A DNA stretch of 44,379 nucleotides from NCBI GenBank assembly GCA_905210875.1, contig CAJLYN010000002.1, forward strand, positions 1-44,379, in the 5' to 3' direction. A program made the translations under genes and the position numbers. Of this stretch, positions 27,759-34,597 are shown one piece after another. The number at the start of each line of letters is the position of its first letter. The stretch's first letter is position 1. This DNA is from an uncultured Bacteroides sp. Lineage in GTDB: Bacteria; Bacteroidota; Bacteroidia; Bacteroidales; UBA11471. Below the pieces are notes generated by a model. That model was not told where the DNA came from and ran no database searches. It saw only the letters and a program-made list of their open reading frames with translations.

Positions 27759-28457
27759 ATGAAAAAGCTATTTCATCTCACACTGCTTTCGGTCATTCTT
27801 CTCTCACTCTCCTTACCTACAGAAGCACAACGGCGCAACAATCAATACCGTGCGCTCTCTATCGGCGTCAAAGGTGGCGCGACCTTGTCGAAAGTCAATT
27901 TCCGGCCATCGGTGCGAGAAAAATACCTTACCGGCATAACGGCCGGAGCATCGGTACGCTACATCGAAGAAAAATATTTCGGAATCATCGGCGAAGTCAA
28001 TTTTGCACAATTCGGATGGAATGAAGATTTCTCGCGGCAGAACCCAAATACCTACGCATACAGCCATACGATGAACTACATCACGGCAGCCATGCTCTCC
28101 CATATCTTTTTCGGAAACGAACCTATACGTTTCTTTATCAACATGGGGCCGCAAATAGGTTTTTACATCTCCGACAACTACACCTCCAATTTCGACATTT
28201 ACGACCTACCCAACTTCTCGGAAAGCTGGGAAACGGGTCAATATCTCGAACCTATCAAGACAAAATTTGATTACGGCATAACGGCAGGCCTTGGACTGGA
28301 ACTCAAACTGAAAAAACACAGCATCATTCTCGAAGGTCGTTACTATTACGGTCTGAACGACTTTTTCGAGAACAGCAAAGGCAAAGATGCCTATTTCTCG
28401 GCCTCGGCCCATCAACAGATTTCAGCGGCTATCGCCTATATGTTTCATATCAAGTAA
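27759..28457 (+). CDS. PorT-like outer-membrane beta-barrel protein
   Basis: Protein of 232 residues with a signal peptide (MKKLFHLTLLSVILLSLSLPTEAQ). Alternating beta strands follow, typical of small Bacteroidetes barrels: LSIGVKGGATLSKVNF, AGASVRYIEEKYFGIIGEVNFAQFGW, FFINMGPQIGFYISDN, GLGLELKLKKHSIILEGRYYYGLNDFF, ending in AAIAYMFHIK. The pattern matches the PorT/outer-membrane beta-barrel family; PorT is a component linked to type IX secretion in Porphyromonas. Whether this copy serves T9SS or is a generic barrel is open. It is co-transcribed with the LysM fusion gene upstream. Confidence 0.7.
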   Translation: MKKLFHLTLLSVILLSLSLPTEAQRRNNQYRALSIGVKGGATLSKVNFRPSVREKYLTGITAGASVRYIEEKYFGIIGEVNFAQFGWNEDFSRQNPNTYAYSHTMNYITAAMLSHIFFGNEPIRFFINMGPQIGFYISDNYTSNFDIYDLPNFSESWETGQYLEPIKTKFDYGITAGLGLELKLKKHSIILEGRYYYGLNDFFENSKGKDAYFSASAHQQISAAIAYMFHIK

Positions 28458-28481
28458 AAGGGCACAAAAGGTCTATAAATG

Positions 28482-28521
28482 TAATGGGCGGTTCGATAAT
28501 TTAAAATCGAACCGCCCATTA
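28482..28521. terminator. Convergent terminator hairpin (barrel gene / MATE gene)
   Basis: Perfect 16-bp stem TAATGGGCGGTTCGAT (28482-28497) with its complement at 28506-28521, 8-nt A/T loop. It lies between converging genes and can serve both strands. T-runs are weak. A second perfect 8-bp stem, TTTTCATC/GATGAAAA, is at 28575-28593. Confidence 0.65.
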
Positions 28522-28628
28522 GTATTTCATCGGTCTACTGTCACTACAAACTCAAACTTGACTTCTTTTCACCGTTTTCATCTTTGATGAAAAAGCCAAA
28601 GGAGAGGTTTCATACAGATTTTACTGCA

Positions 28629-29990
28629 CTAAGAAAGAATCGTCTGCTTCTTGGTCATCTTATGTATGTGACGCAATATAGCTACCACAGCAACGATAAA
28701 GGCCACCACATCGGCAACGGGAATACTCCACCACACGCCATCGGTACCATAATAACGGGGTAATATCAGCAAGCAAGGTATCAAAAACAACAATTGACGC
28801 GACAAGGAAAGGAAGATGGAAATCTGAGACTTTCCTATCGACTGGAAAAACTGAGTAATCACAATCTGCAAACCCACAATAAAGAATGCGGCACTCATGA
28901 TACGCAACCCGTTGCGAGAAACCTCGAGCAACTCAGGACTATCGGTAAAGAAACTGACAATCACACCAGGCATCAGCTCATTGGCCAGGAATCCCACGGT
29001 CGTAATACACCCGCCGAAAATCAGTCCATAGTGCAGCGTCTGCTTCACCCGGTCGAAACGGTTGGCACCATAATTATACCCGATAATAGGCTGCATGCCC
29101 TGCGTCAATCCCAAAACCACCATCAGGAAGAGAGTCAACATGCGATTGACAATACCGTATGCCCCTATCGCCATATCGCCTCCGTAATTCTGCAACGAGG
29201 TATTGATAATAATCACCACTATACACGAACAGGCATTCATAAGGAATGGAGACATTCCTATTCCCAGAATGGAGGCAATAATGCGTCGACGCAACTTGAA
29301 ATACCCTCTTGTAAAAGAGATGTAGTTGTTTTTGTTTAAAAAGTGAGACAAGACCCAAATCAAGCCTGTCAACTGAGCCAAGGCCGTTGCCCAAGCTGCA
29401 CCCCGTATCCCCCATTTGAAAAGGAATATGAATATAGGTGCTGCCACTACGTTGACAGCAACGGTAAGAAACGAAGAGAGCATGGCTTTCCGCGGATATC
29501 CTGTTGCCCTCATGAGATTGTTCAATCCCACAAACAGATAGGCTATGGGGTTGGCAAACAGTATAACCTGCATGAAATCTCGGGCATAAGGCAATGTTTC
29601 GTGACTTGCTCCGAAAAACAGCAGTATGGGATCGAGAAAGATAAGTGTTACGATGGTGACCAATATACCGTTCACCAACAACAGTATGGTGGCATTGTGC
29701 AAAACCAAGGTAGCTCGTTGCACATCTTTCTGCCCCATGAAAATAGAACTTATTGTTGCACTGCCCACACCAACAAGGGTACAAAAAGCAATAATCAGAT
29801 TCATCAGCGGGAATGTAATGGCAAGACCGGCTATTGCCATGGCTCCCACTCCATGGCCGATAAATATACTGTCGATGACGTTGTACAACGATACGACAGT
29901 CATGGCAATAATCGCAGGTAAAGAATACTCTACCAGCAACTTACCGATAGGCGCCGTACCCAAAATCTGAGGGGACTGATTACTCGGCAT
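28629..29990 (-). CDS. MATE-family multidrug/cation antiporter
   Basis: Integral membrane exporter of 453 residues with about 12 helices in two homologous halves. The MATE start pattern is visible: IGKLLVEYSLPAIIAMTVVSLYNVIDSIFIGHGVGAMAIAGLAITFP begins with the helix-1 fold and IDSIFIGH motif, and the second half has GLTQGMQPIIGYNYGANR. Family members export cationic drugs or organic compounds in exchange for Na+ or H+; the substrate here is unknown. A TACCTTTG box lies 33-40 nt upstream. It is divergent from the HAD phosphatase gene. Confidence 0.92.
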   Translation of the reverse strand: MPSNQSPQILGTAPIGKLLVEYSLPAIIAMTVVSLYNVIDSIFIGHGVGAMAIAGLAITFPLMNLIIAFCTLVGVGSATISSIFMGQKDVQRATLVLHNATILLLVNGILVTIVTLIFLDPILLFFGASHETLPYARDFMQVILFANPIAYLFVGLNNLMRATGYPRKAMLSSFLTVAVNVVAAPIFIFLFKWGIRGAAWATALAQLTGLIWVLSHFLNKNNYISFTRGYFKLRRRIIASILGIGMSPFLMNACSCIVVIIINTSLQNYGGDMAIGAYGIVNRMLTLFLMVVLGLTQGMQPIIGYNYGANRFDRVKQTLHYGLIFGGCITTVGFLANELMPGVIVSFFTDSPELLEVSRNGLRIMSAAFFIVGLQIVITQFFQSIGKSQISIFLSLSRQLLFLIPCLLILPRYYGTDGVWWSIPVADVVAFIVAVVAILRHIHKMTKKQTILS

Positions 29991-30022
29991 ACAATATTTT
30001 CTTTTAATTCCTTTAACGACTG

Positions 30023-30030
30023 CAAAGGTA
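30023..30030 (-). promoter_or_regulatory. -7 promoter box for the MATE gene
   Basis: TACCTTTG on the minus strand, 32 nt before the ATG at 29990. Confidence 0.55.
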
Positions 30031-30037
30031 ACAATTA

Positions 30038-30069
30038 TTTGTGTAGTCGGCCTATTTTTATTTCCTTTG
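30038..30069 (+). promoter_or_regulatory. Candidate promoter for the HAD phosphatase gene
   Basis: TTTG (30038-30041), 20-nt spacer, TTCCTTTG (30062-30069), one mismatch from TAnnTTTG. The ATG follows 26 nt later. Confidence 0.5.
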
Positions 30070-30095
30070 CGGCGTTAAACTAATACAATATTCTG

Positions 30096-30734
30096 ATGAA
30101 TAAACGTGTGGCTTTTCTTTTCGATCTCGACGGAGTCATCGTCGATACCGAACCTCAATACAGTATTTTTTGGGACAAAATAGGTAGTGAACTTCTACAC
30201 AACACCGATCATTTCGGCATGAAAATAAAAGGGAACACACTGCGACAAATATTCGACCGGTTCTTTGCCGACCACAAAGAGTGGCAGGCAAAAATCGCAA
30301 CAGACCTCCTGGCCTGGGAAAAAGCCATGCGTTTCGACTTGATACCTGGCATACGGGAATTTCTAGACAGTGTGCGCAAAGCCGGTATCGGCACAGCCAT
30401 TGTCACTAGCTCCGATAACGAAAAGTTAAATAGTTTGTGGAAAGCTCACCCCGATCTTCGAGAATTTTTTGACACGGTCGTTTCGGCTGATGATATCACC
30501 CGGTCCAAACCCGACCCCGAAGGGTACCTGCTGGCCGCAAAACGGTTGAATGTGGCGCCGGAAAACGCTTTTGTGTTTGAAGATTCACTGGCCGGCCTGC
30601 AAGCCGGTCGCGCGGGAGGCATGACAGTCGTTGGTGTGGCAACGACACTCCCGGCAGAAAAAGTCGCTACACTTGCCGACGTCGTTATCGATAATTTCAC
30701 GGGACATACGGCCGAAGAAATAATCGAGAAATAA
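30096..30734 (+). CDS. HAD-superfamily phosphatase, beta-phosphoglucomutase-like
   Basis: Cytoplasmic phosphohydrolase or mutase of 212 residues. Motif I is FDLDGVIVDTEP with nucleophile D10 and acid D12. A helical cap of about residues 18-80 follows. Motif II is IVTSSDNEK, motif III carries the Lys of RSKPDPEGYLLAA, and motif IV is FEDSLAGLQAGRAGG. This order and cap size place it in the phosphoglucomutase/phosphoglycolate phosphatase subgroup. The exact substrate cannot be told; sugar phosphates are most likely. It is a single-gene unit, divergent from MATE and convergent with the EFR1 gene 51 nt away. Confidence 0.88.
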   Translation: MNKRVAFLFDLDGVIVDTEPQYSIFWDKIGSELLHNTDHFGMKIKGNTLRQIFDRFFADHKEWQAKIATDLLAWEKAMRFDLIPGIREFLDSVRKAGIGTAIVTSSDNEKLNSLWKAHPDLREFFDTVVSADDITRSKPDPEGYLLAAKRLNVAPENAFVFEDSLAGLQAGRAGGMTVVGVATTLPAEKVATLADVVIDNFTGHTAEEIIEK

Positions 30735-30785
30735 AACTCCAAACAAAATTTTTTATCTTCCAGATTGGCCCATTAAGAGTAACGG

Positions 30786-31556
30786 TCAAGAACAATCGGG
30801 GTGATGATAGCGCCCCTTCTGCTCAGATATATGACCATACTCTATGGCCCTGCAAGGGCAACGATGTATGCAGGCGAGGCACTGCACGCACCCTTTCTTC
30901 TGCCATTGTGGCCGACCTGCCGCACCGGCGGTTATCACTCCGGTCGGGCATAGCCGGATACACTTTCCGCATCTGATACACGCATCCGTTGCATAAAACC
31001 GATTTTGCGAACGGGCATATTTTATAAACATCGGGTAAAGCACACTCTTCAACGTGGGCCATTTTCCGGAGAAATAGAGCTTGTGCCCCCCACCCTTTCT
31101 CCCCGCATCGGCAATCTCGTGCACACGTGCCGATGCCGTCGACAATTTTTCCTGTTCTACGGGCGGAGTGTCTACATCGAAACCGGGCAAGAGAATATAG
31201 TTGTTGGGCATCTGCACCGAAAAGGCCGACGTCAAAACCACCCCTCTGCGGCGTAACTGTTTGTCCACGATTCTGTCTGCGTGCCCGCAATCATCACCGC
31301 ACACACATACAGCATAAACCGGCTGTCCCACATACCCGTCTAACGACATCTGCCAGATAAAATCATACATGGGCGCTGCCGGCCCCCAGGAATGTATAGG
31401 AAAGACCAGAAAAAGTGGCTCATCAGGTAAAAAAACTTTCGCTTGCAAAACCGATTCATCGGCCGGAGACACCGACCGGCACGACAGCCCAAAGATATCG
31501 GCCAACTGCCGTGCTACCCAACGTGAATTTCCTGTTGCCGAGAAATAAAGAACCAT
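30786..31556 (-). CDS. EFR1-family flavodoxin/ferredoxin fusion protein
   Basis: Redox protein of 256 residues from the ATG at 31556. The N-terminal half is a flavodoxin-like fold (MVLYFSATGNSRWVARQLA, then FLVFPIHSWGPAAPMYDFI). The C-terminal end carries two 4Fe-4S cluster motifs, CIRCGKCIRLCP and CVQCLACIHRCP. This matches the EFR1 family of anaerobe electron carriers; the partner enzyme is unknown. The frame is open 50 codons further upstream, but that part overlaps kdsA and does not look like protein, so it is rejected. It is the last gene after rsmE-kdsA, 10 nt behind kdsA. Confidence 0.88.
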   Translation of the reverse strand: MVLYFSATGNSRWVARQLADIFGLSCRSVSPADESVLQAKVFLPDEPLFLVFPIHSWGPAAPMYDFIWQMSLDGYVGQPVYAVCVCGDDCGHADRIVDKQLRRRGVVLTSAFSVQMPNNYILLPGFDVDTPPVEQEKLSTASARVHEIADAGRKGGGHKLYFSGKWPTLKSVLYPMFIKYARSQNRFYATDACIRCGKCIRLCPTGVITAGAAGRPQWQKKGCVQCLACIHRCPCRAIEYGHISEQKGRYHHPDCS

Positions 31557-31566
31557 GTTTCTATTT

Positions 31567-32388
31567 TTATGCAAACGTGTCGACAACCTGACGCAAAGCC
31601 ACCAAACGGCCCAACAATGAATCCAGCCGGTGAAGCGGAAGCATGTTGGCACCATCGGATTTCGCCTTGGAAGGTTCGGGATGAGTCTCCATAAACAGGC
31701 CGTCAACCCCTACGGCTATACCGGCGCGGGCAATAGTCTCGATGAGTCGCGGCACACCACCGGTTATACCGCTTGTCTGGTTGGGTTGCTGCAACGAATG
31801 GGTTACATCGAGAACAACGGGAAAACCGAAACTCTGCATCTGAGGTATTCCCCGATAGTCGACAATGAGGTCCTGATAGCCAAAGGTTGTACCCCGCTCG
31901 GTAAGCATGACATGATTATTACCCGACTCCACAATTTTACCGGCAGCAAACTGCATGGCTTCGGGCGAAAGGAACTGACCTTTCTTGATGTTGACCGTTT
32001 TCCCGGTACGGGCAGCGGCCACAAGCAGGTCGGTCTGTCGGCACAAAAAGGCCGGAATCTGCAACACATCGACATACTCGGCTGCCATGGCGGCCTCATC
32101 GGCCGTGTGAATATCGGTTACCACCGGTACATCAAATGTTTCATGCACCTTGCGCAGGATGCGCAACGCCTTTTCATCGCCGATCCCGGTAAAGGAGTCG
32201 AAACGCGAACGGTTGGCCTTACGGTACGAGCCTTTGAATATATAAGGGATATTCCACTTGTCGGTAATTTTCACAATTGTCTCGGCTATGCGCATGGCCA
32301 TCTCTTCACCTTCAATGACGCACGGCCCGGCCATAAGAAAAAAGAGATGTGAATCGGTATGTTTCAGTTGTTCGAGTTGGGGATACAT
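31567..32388 (-). CDS. kdsA: 2-dehydro-3-deoxyphosphooctonate aldolase (KDO-8-phosphate synthase)
   Basis: Cytoplasmic enzyme condensing phosphoenolpyruvate with arabinose 5-phosphate to KDO 8-phosphate for the lipopolysaccharide core. It has 273 residues, full length. Family signatures are AGPCVIEGEEMAMR, FKGSYRKANRSRFDSFTG, PVVTDIHTADEAAMAAEYVDVLQIPAFLCRQTDLL, MLTERGTTFGYQDL and the C-terminal GLFMETHPEPSKAKSDGANMLPL region. The stretch AGKIVESGNNHVML has Asn where metal-dependent forms have Cys only if aligned that way, so metal dependence is left open. It sits 18 nt after rsmE and 10 nt before the EFR1 gene. Confidence 0.96.
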   Translation of the reverse strand: MYPQLEQLKHTDSHLFFLMAGPCVIEGEEMAMRIAETIVKITDKWNIPYIFKGSYRKANRSRFDSFTGIGDEKALRILRKVHETFDVPVVTDIHTADEAAMAAEYVDVLQIPAFLCRQTDLLVAAARTGKTVNIKKGQFLSPEAMQFAAGKIVESGNNHVMLTERGTTFGYQDLIVDYRGIPQMQSFGFPVVLDVTHSLQQPNQTSGITGGVPRLIETIARAGIAVGVDGLFMETHPEPSKAKSDGANMLPLHRLDSLLGRLVALRQVVDTFA

Positions 32389-32406
32389 AACTATCTTTTT
32401 AGGTAA

Positions 32407-33114
32407 TTATTTTTTCATCATATTTATCACATGGAGGGTATGGCAAGCAACCATACCGGCCGTTTCGGTACGCAATCGACTATCACCCAATGATATGGGA
32501 CGGAATCCATTGGCAAGAGCACACGTCACCTCTTCGGGGCTGAAATCGCCTTCGGGCCCTATCAATACGAGAGCATTGTGCCCCGGGTGGTAAAGGTCTG
32601 TCAGCAACACCCGCTCACCTTCGCCGCAATGGGCAATATATTTATCTCCATCGAAGGGGCGTTCGACGAAACGTCGGAAATCGGTCATTTCTTCGACGAC
32701 GGGACATACCGCTTTGAGCGACTGCTTCATGGCCGAGACAGCAATTTTTCGCAATCGATCGGTTTTCAGTTCCTTTCTCTCGGAATAGCGGCAAAGTAAG
32801 GGCGTAATAATATCGACTCCTATTTCGGTACATTTCTCCACAAGCCACTCCATGCGGTCGAGATTCTTGGTGGGAGCCACGGCAAGGTGCAACTTAAAGC
32901 CCCACGAAGGTGGTGCTGGAATGGTCTCGACGATGTGTACCGAACAATGCTTGGGGTGCGCCAGAGCAATGACAGCCCGGTAAAAGGTTCCGGCACCGTC
33001 GGCGAGCATCACCTCATCGCCTTCGGAAAGGCGCAACACCTTCACACAGTGATGCGACTCCTCTTCGGGCAATTCGCCCGTAACAGCAATATCCGGGGTA
33101 TAAAATATATGCAT
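32407..33114 (-). CDS. rsmE: 16S rRNA (uracil-1498-N3)-methyltransferase RsmE
   Basis: SPOUT-class methyltransferase modifying U1498 of 16S rRNA. It has 235 residues from the ATG at 33114 (MHIFYTPD). An N-terminal PUA-like domain (HHCVKVLRLSEGDEVMLADG) precedes the SPOUT knot domain. The knot shows CTEIGVDIITPLLCRYSE, AVSAMKQSLKAVCP, ALVLIGPEGDFSPEE and the closing SLGDSRLRTETAGMVACH. The open frame reaches 33177, but the extra 21 codons lie between the promoter box at 33182-33189 and the domain start, so the ATG is preferred. First gene of the rsmE-kdsA-EFR1 unit. Confidence 0.94.
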   Translation of the reverse strand: MHIFYTPDIAVTGELPEEESHHCVKVLRLSEGDEVMLADGAGTFYRAVIALAHPKHCSVHIVETIPAPPSWGFKLHLAVAPTKNLDRMEWLVEKCTEIGVDIITPLLCRYSERKELKTDRLRKIAVSAMKQSLKAVCPVVEEMTDFRRFVERPFDGDKYIAHCGEGERVLLTDLYHPGHNALVLIGPEGDFSPEEVTCALANGFRPISLGDSRLRTETAGMVACHTLHVINMMKK

Positions 33115-33181
33115 TTTTCTCTGTTGTTTGAATCGATGAGCCTGATTTGGACTTTCACTCGACAGCCATGAGACCACTGCG

Positions 33182-33189
33182 CAAAGGTA
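33182..33189 (-). promoter_or_regulatory. -7 promoter box for rsmE-kdsA-EFR1
   Basis: TACCTTTG on the minus strand; a leader of about 60 nt to the ATG at 33114 is predicted. No -33 element is clear. Confidence 0.5.
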
Positions 33190-33276
33190 ATAAATTAGTG
33201 CCGATATATTAAATAGAACCGAAAATACAAGCCAATAAAAAGACGAGGTGCATTGACTACGGTTTAGGATTTAAGT

Positions 33277-33879
33277 TTAAGGCGAATCACTTTCTTCTCG
33301 TCGTTTCAATTCCTGCTGTATGCGAGCGGCCTTTTCATACGCCTCTTTATCGATGGCTTGCTGCAAACACCGCTTCAATTCATCGGTACTATACGACTCA
33401 ATGGTAAACTTTTTAAGAGGGGTCACATCATCTTCATAAGCTGATGAAGGCGATGAAATATCTATGGGGTCGGGTGTTATCCCCGCACTATCCAAAACAG
33501 AATAGGTGGTGAATATGGGTGCATGCAAACGCATGGCCAAAGCTATGGCATCTGAAGCCCGCGCATCAATGTGAACTTCTCTTTCTCCGTTATCAAAAAT
33601 CATTTCGGTCGAGAAAATACCGGCCTCATAATGATATATGAAAACCTCCCGCAACTCTATACCAAAAGCCCTAGATAACGATGAGAACAAATCGTGCGTA
33701 AGTGGTCGCCGAGGCACAACCCGCTGTATAAATGCCATGATAGACTGTGCCTCGGCCAATCTTATGGCTATTGGGATTTGACGCACACCGCCTTCTTCTA
33801 CCATGATGAGTATATAGGTTTCTGGCTGTTCTCTGTTATAGGTTATTCCCAAAACATTCAACGCTACCTTATCGTCCAT
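33277..33879 (-). CDS. Bifunctional nuclease (DUF151) domain protein with C-terminal UVR motif
   Basis: Protein of 200 residues. Residues 1 to about 135 are the DUF151/bifunctional nuclease domain (LIMVEEGGVRQIPIAIRLAEAQSI, then RREVHIDARASDAIALAMRLHAPIF-like pattern with HIDARASDAIALA). A linker leads to a short UvrB/UvrC-type helical hairpin near residues 165-195 (LKRCLQQAIDKEAYEKAARIQQELKRRE). Domains of this type have been tied to nuclease activity in plants and thermophiles, but the bacterial role is not established. Its first 16 nt overlap the end of the L,D-transpeptidase gene, so translation is probably coupled. Confidence 0.88.
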   Translation of the reverse strand: MDDKVALNVLGITYNREQPETYILIMVEEGGVRQIPIAIRLAEAQSIMAFIQRVVPRRPLTHDLFSSLSRAFGIELREVFIYHYEAGIFSTEMIFDNGEREVHIDARASDAIALAMRLHAPIFTTYSVLDSAGITPDPIDISSPSSAYEDDVTPLKKFTIESYSTDELKRCLQQAIDKEAYEKAARIQQELKRREESDSP

Positions 33880-34460
33880 ACCGGAATTGTTCTTATACTA
33901 TAACGACTGATATTTATCTTTGGTTGCACAAACGAAATTCTTTGACAACTCAACTCCGTCAATTTTCTATCAGCATCGCTCTCGATAGTGACCATGGAAC
34001 CTACGGCAACAAGTTGTACCAGTCGCTTCACATCGTCGTTATGCAGGCGTATGCACCCTTCGCTGCAACGGGTTCCTATCGACTCGGGAAAACAGGTGCC
34101 ATGGATACCAATGCCTGAAAAACCGCTTACGCCCAACCGGATAAAATAAGGTCCATATGCCTCTTGTATGAGGCCTTTCCCGTCGCCGAAATCATGAGCC
34201 CAATACGAAGAGTTCTGTATCTGAATAATGGGAAATTCACCCTCGGGCGTACGGTTGTCACCACTCTTCTGCTTGTCGCCACGCACCTTTCCGCAACCTA
34301 TGGCACAGCGCATCAATACGCAATTGTTCCGGTCGTAAACGGTAAGCTGCATTGAGGACTTGGAGATATGGATACGATTTGTCGCCTTACCCTGCGCCAC
34401 CAATTCTCCGGCACACATGCACAGACACATAGCTACCATATATGCCAACTTTCTGTACAT
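33864..34460 (-). CDS. L,D-transpeptidase (YkuD family)
   Basis: Secreted cell-wall enzyme of 198 residues with a signal peptide (MYRKLAYMVAMCLCMCAGELVAQ). The YkuD catalytic block reads IGIHGTCFPESIGTRCSEGCIRLHNDD, with H120 and catalytic C136 in the SxGC(I)R pattern. TPEGEFPI and the conserved GPYFIRLG region lie before it. The family forms 3-3 peptidoglycan crosslinks or attaches proteins to the wall by acting on tetrapeptide stems. The stop codon lies inside the start of the DUF151 gene. The gene is divergent from metH; a weak TATATTTA lies upstream (34506-34499). Confidence 0.92.
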   Translation of the reverse strand: MYRKLAYMVAMCLCMCAGELVAQGKATNRIHISKSSMQLTVYDRNNCVLMRCAIGCGKVRGDKQKSGDNRTPEGEFPIIQIQNSSYWAHDFGDGKGLIQEAYGPYFIRLGVSGFSGIGIHGTCFPESIGTRCSEGCIRLHNDDVKRLVQLVAVGSMVTIESDADRKLTELSCQRISFVQPKINISRYSIRTIPVWTIR

Positions 34461-34568
34461 AATTCTGTACGTCTCTTTAAATACATATTTTCGGAGTGTA
34501 AATATAAGGAGAAAATCAACGATAATTCAATATTTTCACATTATTCGCCCCTAATTTCTCTTTTTTAT

Positions 34569-34576
34569 TACCTTTG
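34569..34576 (+). promoter_or_regulatory. -7 promoter box for metH
   Basis: TACCTTTG, 21 nt before the metH ATG at 34598. The implied leader of about 15 nt leaves no room for a SAM or cobalamin riboswitch. Confidence 0.6.
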
Positions 34577-34597
34577 TCTGTATATTTTTATTTTGTG

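Noticed and set aside
31557..31706. 50-codon N-terminal extension of the EFR1 gene
   Set aside because: It overlaps the 3' end of kdsA and shows no flavodoxin features; the ATG at 31556 fits the fold exactly.
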